DNA of 64,000 nt, from assembly GCF_001650345.1 (NCBI RefSeq), contig NZ_LVHF01000033.1:992001-1056000 (forward strand). The letters are read 5' to 3'. The notes under the pieces are model-generated. The model was not told the DNA's origin and made no database searches. It worked only from the letters and a program-made list of their open reading frames with translations. The translations under genes and the position numbers were made by a program. Below, one piece after another: positions 9,050 through 16,615 of the stretch. This DNA is from Photobacterium jeanii. Its GTDB lineage: Bacteria > Pseudomonadota > Gammaproteobacteria > Enterobacterales > Vibrionaceae. Position 1 is the first letter of the stretch, and the number at the start of each line of letters is the position of its first letter.

Positions 9050-9373
9050 ATGAACGATAACAGCCGCTTAGTATTCTCTACTGAAACGGGTCGCATTAAG
9101 GAAGAAAAAGCCCAGCCGGTTCGCCCTAAAGGTGACGGTGTTGTTCGTATTCAACGCCAGACTAAAGGCAGAAAAGGCAAGGGCGTTTGCATTGTTACAG
9201 GTCTAGATATGGAAGACCCACAATTAAAACTTCTTGCCGCTGAACTTAAAAAAGTCTGTGGTTGTGGCGGTTCAGTAAAAGATGGCAATATCGAAATTCA
9301 AGGCGACAAGCGTGATGTGATCAAAGCAGCGCTTGAGAAAAAAGGCCACACCGTTAAATTAGCGGGCGGTTAA
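9050..9373 (+). CDS. yciH: YciH/SUI1-family translation factor-like protein
   Basis: 107 residues from ATG 9050 (MNDNSRLVFSTETGRI). The longer upstream frame is not protein-like. The SUI1/eIF1 fold is evident: KGRKGKGVCIVTGLD, then LAAELKKVCGCGGSVKDG and IEIQGDKRDVIKAAL. E. coli YciH affects discrimination of initiation complexes in vitro, and its physiological role is stress linked. It is convergent with the bactofilin gene, sharing a terminator. Confidence 0.9.
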   Translation: MNDNSRLVFSTETGRIKEEKAQPVRPKGDGVVRIQRQTKGRKGKGVCIVTGLDMEDPQLKLLAAELKKVCGCGGSVKDGNIEIQGDKRDVIKAALEKKGHTVKLAGG

Positions 9374-9401
9374 TTTCTCGTTTTGAATCAGTGTTAATGC
9401 A

Positions 9402-9428
9402 CAAAGCTCACCTTATTGGTGAGCTTTG
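9402..9428. terminator. Bidirectional terminator between yciH and bactofilin genes
   Basis: Perfect 11-bp stem CAAAGCTCACC/GGTGAGCTTTG, loop TTATT, placed between convergent genes. U-tracts are weak on both strands. Confidence 0.7.
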
Positions 9429-9452
9429 TTGTAAATGGGCAAAATAAATCAG

Positions 9453-9890
9453 TTATTCATTAACAGCTTTAGCATCTGCTTTTTTATTGGTGTTTTTTGC
9501 CGCCTTTTTTTCCTTAGGTAGCTCAATCACTTGCTCTTGTTCTGCAGGGTGAGTGCTACCTAAGAAGCAACCGCCGCGCTCAATACTTAGATCATCGCAG
9601 TAAATAGTGCCTGATACCTTACCTTTATCAAGAATTTCAATGGCGTTGGCGTAGCAAGTACCTTCAATCAGACCGTTTACAATAATTTTGTCGGCAAAAA
9701 TTTCACCTTTTAAGCGGCCAGAGTTACTAACAATCAAGGTTTTCTCTAAGCGCAACTTACCTTCGATAATGCCATCTACTTGAATATCACATGCTAACTG
9801 GAGCTCGCCGGTGATGTTACAGCCTTTTGCGATGACAGTTGTAGTTGCGTGCTGACTCGGTGTTCCACCTTGTTTATTAAAGATACCCAT
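9453..9890 (-). CDS. Bactofilin
   Basis: 145 residues. A short polar N-terminus, then a beta-helical bactofilin domain (about residues 17-112) made of repeats such as GCNITGELQLACDIQVDGII, and a lysine/alanine-rich tail. Bactofilins polymerise without nucleotide into cytoskeletal scaffolds that localise cell-wall enzymes. The adjacent overlapping M23 endopeptidase is the classic partner (compare CcmA with Csd enzymes in Helicobacter). Its start lies 97 bases inside the upstream gene. Confidence 0.92.
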   Translation of the reverse strand: MGIFNKQGGTPSQHATTTVIAKGCNITGELQLACDIQVDGIIEGKLRLEKTLIVSNSGRLKGEIFADKIIVNGLIEGTCYANAIEILDKGKVSGTIYCDDLSIERGGCFLGSTHPAEQEQVIELPKEKKAAKNTNKKADAKAVNE

Positions 9891-10744
9891 TTAATTTTTC
9901 TCTCTTTCTCGAAAATGTGTTCAAAGTTGTCCATGCCCCAATCAACGAATGGGCGAGGGTTGAGCGGTCTGCCAACAAACCGAATCTCATAATGTAAATG
10001 AGGCCCGGATGACAACCCTGAGTTACCGGAGTAACCAATTAAATCTCCCTTATCAACAAAGTCGCCACTGCGTACTGCGAACTTTTTAAGGTGAGAATAA
10101 GACGAAGTAAAACCGAACGCGTGCTGCAATCGGATAAAATTACCAGAGCCTTTATTGCTCGGACGAACTGTTTCTACCACAGCATCTGCTGGCGCATAGA
10201 TCGGCGTACCAATGTTCACCGCAAAGTCTAAACCAGCATGTAAACGAATTTTGCCTGTGACAGGGTGTTTACGCTTACCAAATTGTGAAGATTGACGAGC
10301 GTTTTTCACAGGCGCACCGTTTGGCAAACTATCTAGCACGGCCACGCGCACAGCAGAGTTGATAGCTGCTACATCTAATCGCGTTTCTAGCGGAGCTTCG
10401 CCGTTAACATCCACGCCAAGCAAGTTTTCAAGTTCACCAAGACGGTCAGACACTGTCGATAGACGAGATTCACGCTCACCAAGATCGTGTTCTAATTCGT
10501 CTTTTAACTGCTTAAGCACGTCCAGCTCTTCGTTAAGTGAATAGGAGCGCTGCTCAAGCTCTTCTTGTTTTCCTTTGGCAAAATCCACTTCATTCATTAG
10601 ATAGAAGATAGAGCCCGCTGTTACCAATGAAGTCGTCGCTATAGCAGCCACCGCCCAACGAATCCGCTTTTGTGCTGTCATCCCCAAATGGAAATGTTTG
10701 GATCCATTAATAGTGGATACCGATATTGTTATTCTTTCCTTCAT
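9794..10744 (-). CDS. M23 (LytM-type) peptidoglycan endopeptidase, membrane anchored
   Basis: 316 residues from ATG 10744 (MKERITISVSTINGSKHF); the frame extends 7 codons up to a TTG, but the chosen start matches related Vibrio proteins. Membrane segment 31-50, coiled coil about 54-110, LytM domain about 150-265. Zinc ligands and catalytic residues are intact: His169 and Asp173 in RLHAGLDF, His218, His249 and His251 in GPHLHYE. It cleaves stem-peptide cross-links in the periplasm. The last 97 bases overlap the bactofilin gene in another frame, so the two are cotranscribed and probably coupled in shaping the wall. Confidence 0.9.
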   Translation of the reverse strand: MKERITISVSTINGSKHFHLGMTAQKRIRWAVAAIATTSLVTAGSIFYLMNEVDFAKGKQEELEQRSYSLNEELDVLKQLKDELEHDLGERESRLSTVSDRLGELENLLGVDVNGEAPLETRLDVAAINSAVRVAVLDSLPNGAPVKNARQSSQFGKRKHPVTGKIRLHAGLDFAVNIGTPIYAPADAVVETVRPSNKGSGNFIRLQHAFGFTSSYSHLKKFAVRSGDFVDKGDLIGYSGNSGLSSGPHLHYEIRFVGRPLNPRPFVDWGMDNFEHIFEKERKIKWVSLINKVEHRVSTQLQLSSQKAVTSPASSS

Positions 10745-10765
10745 GGAAACATGTTTCTTAGTCAA

Positions 10766-11393
10766 TCTCGTTATTACAAAGCGACCGAGACTATATGCGA
10801 CTTAAGCGAAAAGTTTGCATTCTATTGACATTGATGTGCCTGTTTTACGCTGAAGATCAAGTTTTCAGTATTATGTATTATGTATTATAGAGAGATGAGT
10901 AACATTTTCTCGCTCGAAGATGAGACTGCGCTTTATTGCAAAACATTGTCGCTTTGGAGCTAACTGGAAATTATCTGTTTAGCCTTAAAGAGAGTTCTGC
11001 GCTGCGATGATAAACAGCTAAGATTACCAATTCAGAACCAGAGCTGATAACAGAGTTCGTCTAAACCTAGGCATTAAAACAGCTCAGACCAAATCAAAAT
11101 GTTGAGACCATCACAGGTTAAATGTGTGACTCAGCCAAACGAAAGATTGCCAATAACTTCGCGAAGCTAAGTACAGAGCCAGAGAAACTGGCTCTGTAAT
11201 AAACACAAATATTGAAGCACCAGGCAAACTGAACATTTGCAGCAGCGCTTAAAAATAGGTGTTTATTACCTATTTTATGGTAAATACGCAATACGGTTAA
11301 ATTGCTGATATTTAGAGGTAATCAGCCACCAATACAAGAGAAGAGGAAAGACACGACAGAATCATGAAGAGCCATATCAAACATCAAAATCTT
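10766..11393. other. Non-coding stretch preceding dif, with two hairpins
   Basis: About 630 bases with no gene. It contains a perfect 10-bp hairpin ACAGAGCCAG/CTGGCTCTGT (11173-11197) and a perfect 9-bp hairpin AAAATAGGT/ACCTATTTT (11252-11276). Neither has a convincing U-tract. Confidence 0.6.
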
Positions 11394-11421
11394 ATTTAAC
11401 ATAACTTACATAATGCGCACT
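11394..11421 (-). other. dif: dif site (XerCD chromosome-dimer resolution site), dif1-type
   Basis: On the minus strand the 28 bp read: XerC arm AGTGCGCATTA, 6-bp centre TGTAAG, XerD arm TTATGTTAAAT. From memory, the Vibrio cholerae chromosome 1 dif has the same two arms and centre TGTATG, so there is one difference, in the centre. This marks the replication terminus and is also the attachment site used by Xer-exploiting phages and islands. The phage-like element begins within 300 bases. I found no second intact dif-like site at the far side of the element. Confidence 0.9.
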
Positions 11422-11691
11422 GACGGGTGTTTTTTTAACATACCTGAACCTAAGCTGAGTTAATTGCGAAACCTATGATTTTAAAGCGTAAAAATCCTTT
11501 GGAAACATTTAGTTATATTACTTTCGTGTGGTTTTATCACGGCTTTGCTGCAAGTAATTTGTCTGTGGTTCATAAGTCTGTTTCAGCGATAGGATTTTTT
11601 TAATGTTAACTGTAATCGAGTTTACCTATCAAAGAGCACGCTTTTAATCGAAAAATCCATTTAATAAAGAATGAATTTTGTGAGGTAAATC

Positions 11692-12162
11692 ATGCTGCAT
11701 GAGTCGTTTGTTAAGTTGTTTTGGCACTGTTTTGAAGATATCCACCAAGGTGCGGCGTGGTTTCATGTTAATCCCGTGACGGTTAAACGCTGGCTTTCGG
11801 GCTGGATGGACGTTAACCCAATGGCTGAGAAATTACTGATTATTCGTGCCCGTGGCTATTTGCCCGATGATACCCGTTGGACTGGCTTTAGGATTGATGA
11901 GGAACGCTGCGTCATCATTACGCCCGAAGGACGCCGATTCAGCCCCAAAGAGCTGGATTCGATGGCGTTACGCTTTGATGAGTATCATTGGCTAAAACGC
12001 ATGTATGAGCTGGATTATGTGCCTGTGCGCTCCAATATTGTCACGCCATTGCCATTTCGTGGTGGTCGTCGTGTTAAACAACCACAAAGTGACACGGTCA
12101 CAAAAGAGAAAAAGAAGATGTATCGGGAGAAAATAAAGAAACGTGCGAACCGACTTCCCTAA
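11692..12162 (+). CDS. DUF3653-type phage protein (probable DNA-binding), element copy A
   Basis: 156 residues. The N-terminus (WFHVNPVTVKRWLSGWMDVNP, split at residues about 24-44) looks like a helix-turn-helix. The middle reads ITPEGRRFSPKELDSMA, and the C-terminus is very basic (KEKKKMYREKIKKRANRLP). The pattern fits the phage family I recall as DUF3653. It is the only plus-strand gene of the element and lies 270 bases from dif. GAGG precedes the start. Its 3' half is duplicated at 18119-18298. It could be a regulator or replication accessory protein; function unproven. Confidence 0.7.
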   Translation: MLHESFVKLFWHCFEDIHQGAAWFHVNPVTVKRWLSGWMDVNPMAEKLLIIRARGYLPDDTRWTGFRIDEERCVIITPEGRRFSPKELDSMALRFDEYHWLKRMYELDYVPVRSNIVTPLPFRGGRRVKQPQSDTVTKEKKKMYREKIKKRANRLP

Positions 12163-12177
12163 CCTTTAGGTATAAAA

Positions 12178-12204
12178 AAGCCCGCGAGCTGCGGGCTTAT
12201 TTAT
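12178..12204. terminator. Bidirectional terminator between DUF3653-type gene and Doc-like gene
   Basis: Perfect 8-bp GC-rich stem AAGCCCGC/GCGGGCTT, loop GAGCT, then ATTTATTT on plus; on minus the stem is followed by TTTTTTAT. It sits between convergent genes. Confidence 0.85.
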
Positions 12205-12948
12205 TTAAATTTTCGCGAGCTCTCGCATTACTTCATGACGAATAGACATGTATTTGTTAAGTGTTCCAATGCTACCCTTAACACCGTAGAACGCAAAACT
12301 ATCAATACCATAGTCAGGTGTAAGTTTTAATTTCTTACGCAAAATTTTAATGTATTTTACGTCATACTCTTCAGAACCTTTGACACCTTTTTGACGAATA
12401 GATGTAACGTGTTTATCACCTTTGAAGATATCTAAAAGGTTATTCTTACAACGGTCTTCAACATGAAACCCGAACTCACTTAAACGCTCTTGAAGTTCGT
12501 GAAGTTTCATTCGTTGATCTTTCACTTCTCGTCTTCTTGAATGTCGCTTAAACCATTCAGCAATAATCTTAATCTCATTGTCGCGATTATCTGAGATTTC
12601 ATGAGCTGCGACTTCACGAGTGAATTCGAACATCTCTTCATCCGTGCATTTTGTAACCCAGTACGAGTTATCACCTAAATATGCTAGAGCTGATAAAAGT
12701 GCTGTTCGCTTATTCCCATTGAAGAATGAATGATTTGAAATAATGCCGTGAAACAAAGCTGCAGCTTTCATAAATACACCTTGAAAAAGGTCGGCACCAC
12801 CTCCCGTCATATCTTTCCGAATGACGGCACTATCTAACAACCCAATATCTTTTACTCCAGGAGGAGAGATTGGGTCGGGACTATTAAGGTAATATTCTGT
12901 TAAAAACTCATGTATACGCACAACAGTATCAGTATTCATAGCACTCAT
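12205..12948 (-). CDS. Fic/Doc-family protein with C-terminal extension, cargo of element A
   Basis: 247 residues. Residues 1-130 form a Doc-type FIDO domain with the loop HSFFNGNKRTA (His73 to Ala83); Lys80 replaces the second glycine of the Fic motif, as in Doc, a kinase of EF-Tu. Residues about 145-247 are an extra basic domain (LHELQERLSEFGFHVE, then SIRQKGVKGSEEYDVKYIK) that I do not recognise. No antitoxin-sized gene adjoins it. It occupies the same slot as the unrelated gene at 18400, which suggests interchangeable cargo. Plausible roles are phage defence or addiction; both are inference. Confidence 0.78.
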   Translation of the reverse strand: MSAMNTDTVVRIHEFLTEYYLNSPDPISPPGVKDIGLLDSAVIRKDMTGGGADLFQGVFMKAAALFHGIISNHSFFNGNKRTALLSALAYLGDNSYWVTKCTDEEMFEFTREVAAHEISDNRDNEIKIIAEWFKRHSRRREVKDQRMKLHELQERLSEFGFHVEDRCKNNLLDIFKGDKHVTSIRQKGVKGSEEYDVKYIKILRKKLKLTPDYGIDSFAFYGVKGSIGTLNKYMSIRHEVMRELAKI

Positions 12949-13184
12949 TCTTTCTAATCCCTAATCTAGATAGACATACAGAATACCTATATAGGGGTAG
13001 TTCCTTGAAATTCAACCTTAAAAAAAGCCGATTGCTCAACGTTTAACCATTTCTCACAAATAAAGTAGCTGTCAACTACTAACAACCTTATAGTTGCCTA
13101 CAATGCAAACAATTAATAGGTATATATCAGAAAAATATGATATATCATCAAGAATAAGGCAAAAAATAATTTTATTTTATATGG

Positions 13185-13328
13185 TTATTCCAGTTTAGAA
13201 ATTCTTTTCTCATGCGCTTCTAACATCTTCTTTATCCAAGCAATATCCGTTTTCATGGCAATGCCAGTGCCAAACGCTGAGCAAAAACCCGTGGCGGCTG
13301 CCACGAGTATGGTTTGATATAATTCCAT
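13185..13328 (-). CDS. Small membrane protein, element A (holin-like candidate)
   Basis: 47 residues from ATG 13328, preceded by AGGAGA. The longer frame overlaps its neighbour and lacks a ribosome site. One N-terminal membrane segment (ELYQTILVAAATGFCSAFG) is followed by a charged amphipathic helix (WIKKMLEAHEKRISKLE). This size and layout is seen in phage holins and virion membrane proteins. It is the last gene of the minus-strand cluster, close to a cell-wall hydrolase-like gene, which favours a lysis or entry role. A homologue sits at 18945-19082. Confidence 0.6.
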   Translation of the reverse strand: MELYQTILVAAATGFCSAFGTGIAMKTDIAWIKKMLEAHEKRISKLE

Positions 13329-13341
13329 ACCCGTGACTCTC

Positions 13342-13539
13342 CTATTTTTTCTCTTTACGGAACGTATCCCACAAGCCAATCGCCAGTGACGCAACCATAG
13401 GCACAACGCCGCCCATTTGAGTGCTACCTTCGCTGATTGCGATGCTTGCCAGTTCGGTGTTGCCAGTGACTAAACCTGCAACGCCTGCGCCCAACAATAG
13501 CAGCCCTGACTTGGTGCTCGACTCTTTGAAGTTAATCAT
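13342..13539 (-). CDS. Small two-segment membrane protein, element A
   Basis: 65 residues from the ATG at 13539, whose codon overlaps the stop of the 31-residue gene upstream (ATGA); two extra codons are possible. It has two hydrophobic stretches (SGLLLLGAGVAGLVTG and GGVVPMVASLAIGLW) and a basic C-terminus DTFRKEKK. It is probably a virion membrane or holin-like protein. A truncated remnant of its 3' end is seen at about 19093-19127 in copy B. Confidence 0.6.
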   Translation of the reverse strand: MINFKESSTKSGLLLLGAGVAGLVTGNTELASIAISEGSTQMGGVVPMVASLAIGLWDTFRKEKK

Positions 13540-13631
13540 AACCATCCTTTTTTCTTTAGAAATTTCAATGTGTATGCGCCAATCACGACGCCTGTAACGC
13601 TAATTGCAATCGAAGTGGCAGCCTTGCTCAT
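13536..13631 (-). CDS. 31-residue single-pass membrane protein, element A
   Basis: Starts at ATG 13631 overlapping the stop of the hydrolase-like gene (ATGA) and ends with a TGA overlapping the next start (ATGA). The residues MSKAATSIAISVTGVVIG, then AYTLKFLKKKGWL, form one membrane helix with a basic end. Tiny membrane proteins with linked stops and starts are typical of membrane-containing tailless phages. No family recognised. Confidence 0.55.
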   Translation of the reverse strand: MSKAATSIAISVTGVVIGAYTLKFLKKKGWL

Positions 13632-14131
13632 GCCAGTTTTACCCCTTCCATGACTTCGTGCATCGGGTACAAGTGCCCGACTTCCATTTTCGCCATTGCC
13701 TGAATGACTTTGGCGGCGATGTTATCGTTGCGAACATCAATCACCGTGTACTTGCCAAACCCTGAGATTTGGCTCACCACGTTGGCATAGTGGTCGCTGT
13801 TGTTTTCGTGTGGTGGTGCGAACGTTTTGATGATCGCACTGATATTGTTAATGCCGCGCTTGCGGTAAGAACGCAGCACACGGGCGGCAGCTCGGAAACC
13901 CCATTTGTCATTTTCAAAGATGACAAAACGCCCATCGGAACCCACTTGCCCACGCCAGTTGTTACGGCGGTTGTATTCGATGTTTAGCGGGTTGTTGTTA
14001 CGAATCCCACGCGGTGTATTGAAATCAGGTTTCGGACGCGGCGCGGTATTGATGCATTGCTGTTTCATGATCACTTTTCCTGTTACAAAAACGACCGCCG
14101 CCGTGGCAACGGTCATTAAGAGTGGTTTCAT
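13628..14131 (-). CDS. Phage P5-type structural/peptidoglycan hydrolase-like protein, element A
   Basis: 167 residues. N-terminal membrane segment or signal (LLMTVATAAVVFVTGKVI). The block TPRGIRNNNPLNIEYN (about residues 40-55) and GFRAAARVLRSY are hallmarks of a phage family often annotated as structural protein P5, with transglycosylase-like features (NHYANVVS-type central part, here SDHYANVVSQISGFG). Likely local wall digestion during entry or lysis. Coupled by ATGA overlaps to both neighbours. Confidence 0.68.
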   Translation of the reverse strand: MKPLLMTVATAAVVFVTGKVIMKQQCINTAPRPKPDFNTPRGIRNNNPLNIEYNRRNNWRGQVGSDGRFVIFENDKWGFRAAARVLRSYRKRGINNISAIIKTFAPPHENNSDHYANVVSQISGFGKYTVIDVRNDNIAAKVIQAMAKMEVGHLYPMHEVMEGVKLA

Positions 14132-15258
14132 TGGTAGAACCCTAAACGGAGCGGCATGGCTGACCAGTTGAGGTACACATTTAAAAAACGCGCCTCTCCA
14201 AATTCCGCGATGATGTTGTCAGGAATGAACAACTTGATGGTGTCACCATCCACTGACAGAAGTTTGATGCCTTCGGTATCGAAGGTCGTTTTTGGACCGA
14301 TACGGAATGAAGTCATGCTGTAGTGTTTGTCAAAGCTGCGCACACACGGCAACACAAGCCCTTTAATTCTGTTTGTGAAGGTGAAAACGTTAGGCTCTGC
14401 TGGGTTTAACTCACGGCAAAGATAATCCAAGCCATCAACAAAACGCTGATAACCGCGCATATCGTGTTGGTGCTTCACGCTTTCGGGTTCCCACGTTGGA
14501 TGCTTATCTGAACGAATTAGCTCGATACCATGAACGTTTACGTGCTTCATATCGGCTTTCGGGTCAATTTCGACAAACACCACCACGTTATCGCCTGATG
14601 GTGTGATACTCACCGCCTCGGATTCAAGCGTCTGAACATCAAACGCAGAAAAATGAGGGCTATCCGAGTCATTGTCATAAATGGATTTGGTCGTCGTCAC
14701 CGTGTTAACGCAAGTAGCGCTTTGCAATGAGCCGTAGTTTTCAAAACGAAAACCGATAGATAAGGTTGTGCCTTCATCTGCCGAGAAATAAACCCGCGCT
14801 TTGTATTCAGATTTAACCCGTGGCAATGGGATCACTTGATAGAGCGAACCTTTCACGTTATGCGCAGTACACCACAAGCTTTGACACTCAAAGGGAATGG
14901 ATTTACTGAAACCGTGGTAGTACAAATGACGCCTTACGCTAAACGCGCCACTAAGCCCATTCGGGTCATTTTTGGGTGATTGCTCAAACGCCCAGCCATC
15001 ACCAATGGCACATCCATTTTGAGTGCTAGAACCCACAATCGTGTTGTCGAGTTGATTGCCTTCGTATTCACTCTGTACGCCTTTATCACTGACGTAATCT
15101 AAGAACGCGCCATTGTTTACCCAACTACGCACACCACCTAAACGCGCAAGCAGTTTGCGAAATTCATCCGTGTTCTTTTCTAGTTCATCAGCTAGAAATT
15201 CCACTTTGTTGCGCGGGTCGCCAATCGGCAGCCTTTCGCGCAAAGTTTTTGCTGTCAT
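14128..15258 (-). CDS. Putative spike/receptor-binding protein, element A
   Basis: 376 residues. Residues about 1-45 look like a coiled coil (VEFLADELEKNTDEFRKLLA). The remainder is beta-rich and cysteine-containing, without a signal peptide (for example KARVYFSADEGTTLSIGFRF at about 148-167), reminiscent of trimeric fibre tips with a carbohydrate-binding sandwich. I do not recognise the family. Its position after the repeat-bearing gene, coupled by an ATGA overlap, suggests it caps the spike. It could instead be a capsid protein; no double jelly roll is demonstrable by eye. Confidence 0.5.
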   Translation of the reverse strand: MTAKTLRERLPIGDPRNKVEFLADELEKNTDEFRKLLARLGGVRSWVNNGAFLDYVSDKGVQSEYEGNQLDNTIVGSSTQNGCAIGDGWAFEQSPKNDPNGLSGAFSVRRHLYYHGFSKSIPFECQSLWCTAHNVKGSLYQVIPLPRVKSEYKARVYFSADEGTTLSIGFRFENYGSLQSATCVNTVTTTKSIYDNDSDSPHFSAFDVQTLESEAVSITPSGDNVVVFVEIDPKADMKHVNVHGIELIRSDKHPTWEPESVKHQHDMRGYQRFVDGLDYLCRELNPAEPNVFTFTNRIKGLVLPCVRSFDKHYSMTSFRIGPKTTFDTEGIKLLSVDGDTIKLFIPDNIIAEFGEARFLNVYLNWSAMPLRLGFYQ

Positions 15259-16058
15259 CGTTCTACCTCGTAGATTTCGATTTTGTCATCCACTGCGCCC
15301 GTAAACGTCAGCTCGCAAGTGGCTTCAATTTTCTGTTTTTCGCCTGCGGATAAGGTAAAGCCCCCTGCCAATACCACTTCGGCGGTGTTAGTTGATTTGG
15401 CTTTTACGACCACGTGGCAGCGGCGGTTATTGGCGGCAAACGTTGCGCCTTCGTCGGTCAGGGTTAACACTGACGCAGATAAACCGCCGCCACCTGTCGG
15501 CTTGGTTAACAGTGGATTGGTGGCAGAAACGCGAACCGATTGCCCGGTCTCAAATTGCACCCGTGGCATGGAGGCGATCACCAATTGCTGATTGGCGGCT
15601 AATTCCATCGGTGGCAAATGCTTAATGCTCACTACTTGGTTATCAGCCAAGGTCACATCAGGTAAGGTTTTCACCTTGATGCTTTGATTTTCAGCCAGTG
15701 CCATTGGCGGCATCGTCTCAACTGTGACGTTAGGCTGACTCACCACATCCACCGCCATGCGTTGCCCTTGGGCAATCTGCATTGCGGGCATGCTGCCAAC
15801 GTGAACTTGTTGCCCGTCGGCTGGCGGGACATAACGCCCAAAACCGTACAAGATGGAGATTTCACCCGCTTCACCGAGGTTTTCCACGGTAATGCGCCCT
15901 GCCATTTTCGGGTCGATAACCTGAGCGCCCTTTTTCAAGCGGTATTCACCACGCTCGGTCTGTACTAACACTTCACCAGTACAACGCTCGATATAGAGAA
16001 ACTCACCGACCAAATGAAAATCGGTGCGCTGGTATGGCTGCATGAATTGGTTAAACAT
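15255..16058 (-). CDS. Repeat-containing putative virion spike/vertex protein, element A
   Basis: 267 residues. The N-terminal domain (about 10-80) contains FHLVGEFLYIERCTGEVLVQ. It is followed by a run of 16-residue repeats: 116-131 (MPPMALAENQSIKVKT), 132-147, 148-163 and 164-179, with a related longer unit at 90-115. The repeats share a [ML]P.[MV].[LF]..[NG]Q.[VIL].[VI] pattern, as expected of a beta-spiral shaft. A glycine hinge (PTGGGG, about 187-192) leads to a C-terminal beta domain. This architecture suits a vertex spike. Family recalled only loosely from gammaproteobacterial tailless-phage proviruses. Confidence 0.55.
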   Translation of the reverse strand: MFNQFMQPYQRTDFHLVGEFLYIERCTGEVLVQTERGEYRLKKGAQVIDPKMAGRITVENLGEAGEISILYGFGRYVPPADGQQVHVGSMPAMQIAQGQRMAVDVVSQPNVTVETMPPMALAENQSIKVKTLPDVTLADNQVVSIKHLPPMELAANQQLVIASMPRVQFETGQSVRVSATNPLLTKPTGGGGLSASVLTLTDEGATFAANNRRCHVVVKAKSTNTAEVVLAGGFTLSAGEKQKIEATCELTFTGAVDDKIEIYEVER

Positions 16059-16060
16059 GG

Positions 16061-16615
16061 TTATTTACCTCGCTGCATGAAAATCACCGCAAGGAACAAC
16101 ATCACCAACCCCACAGTAATGGTCATTTGCTTGCTGGTTGCGACTTGCCCGCCATCCACTTTCATGGTGGCAAGGTCTTTCAGTGCTTTGATGTTTTGGG
16201 TGTTCTGCGCGGCTTGGTTGCCAGCCAAGCCCGCAAGGTGTTGCAAGTTTTCACTGTGCGCCGTGGTCACATGCTTCATGGCGGTTTTTGACACATCAGC
16301 ATTGGTTGCTAGTGCCTTTTCACCAAAGTTCATGGCGTTTTTCACCACGTCTTTGCCCATGTTCAAGGCATCACTGGTCACTTTGGCGTTGGTTTCCATC
16401 GCCTTGGTACTGACTTCGGTATTACTGTTTAACGCCAGTTCGCCCAATTCAGCGGCGCGTTCCATTGCGCCGTGGTCAGTCATGTTGACGTTGACCGTGG
16501 AATCGTTCACACCTGAAATGGCAACGCCTAAGTTGTCGCCTTGAATGGCGTTCTGACCACTGGTGTTGGTATTGGTTGTTGTATTGGAGCTAGAACTACT
16601 TCCGCCGCCGCCCAT
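16061..16615 (-). CDS. Glycine/serine-led tail-anchored phage protein, element A
   Basis: 184 residues. It starts MGGGGSSSSS, then a T/N-rich stretch, a long alanine/lysine-rich amphipathic helix region with repeated A-[LM]-N-x-[NT]-[AE]-[DKE]-V-like units (about 55-140), and a C-terminal membrane helix (MTITVGLVMLFLAVIFM) ending in basic residues. GGAGGGG sits 5 bases before the ATG. It overlaps the upstream gene by 88 bases in another frame. The layout suggests a virion membrane protein or internal tube component. No enzyme motif seen. Confidence 0.6.
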   Translation of the reverse strand: MGGGGSSSSSNTTTNTNTSGQNAIQGDNLGVAISGVNDSTVNVNMTDHGAMERAAELGELALNSNTEVSTKAMETNAKVTSDALNMGKDVVKNAMNFGEKALATNADVSKTAMKHVTTAHSENLQHLAGLAGNQAAQNTQNIKALKDLATMKVDGGQVATSKQMTITVGLVMLFLAVIFMQRGK

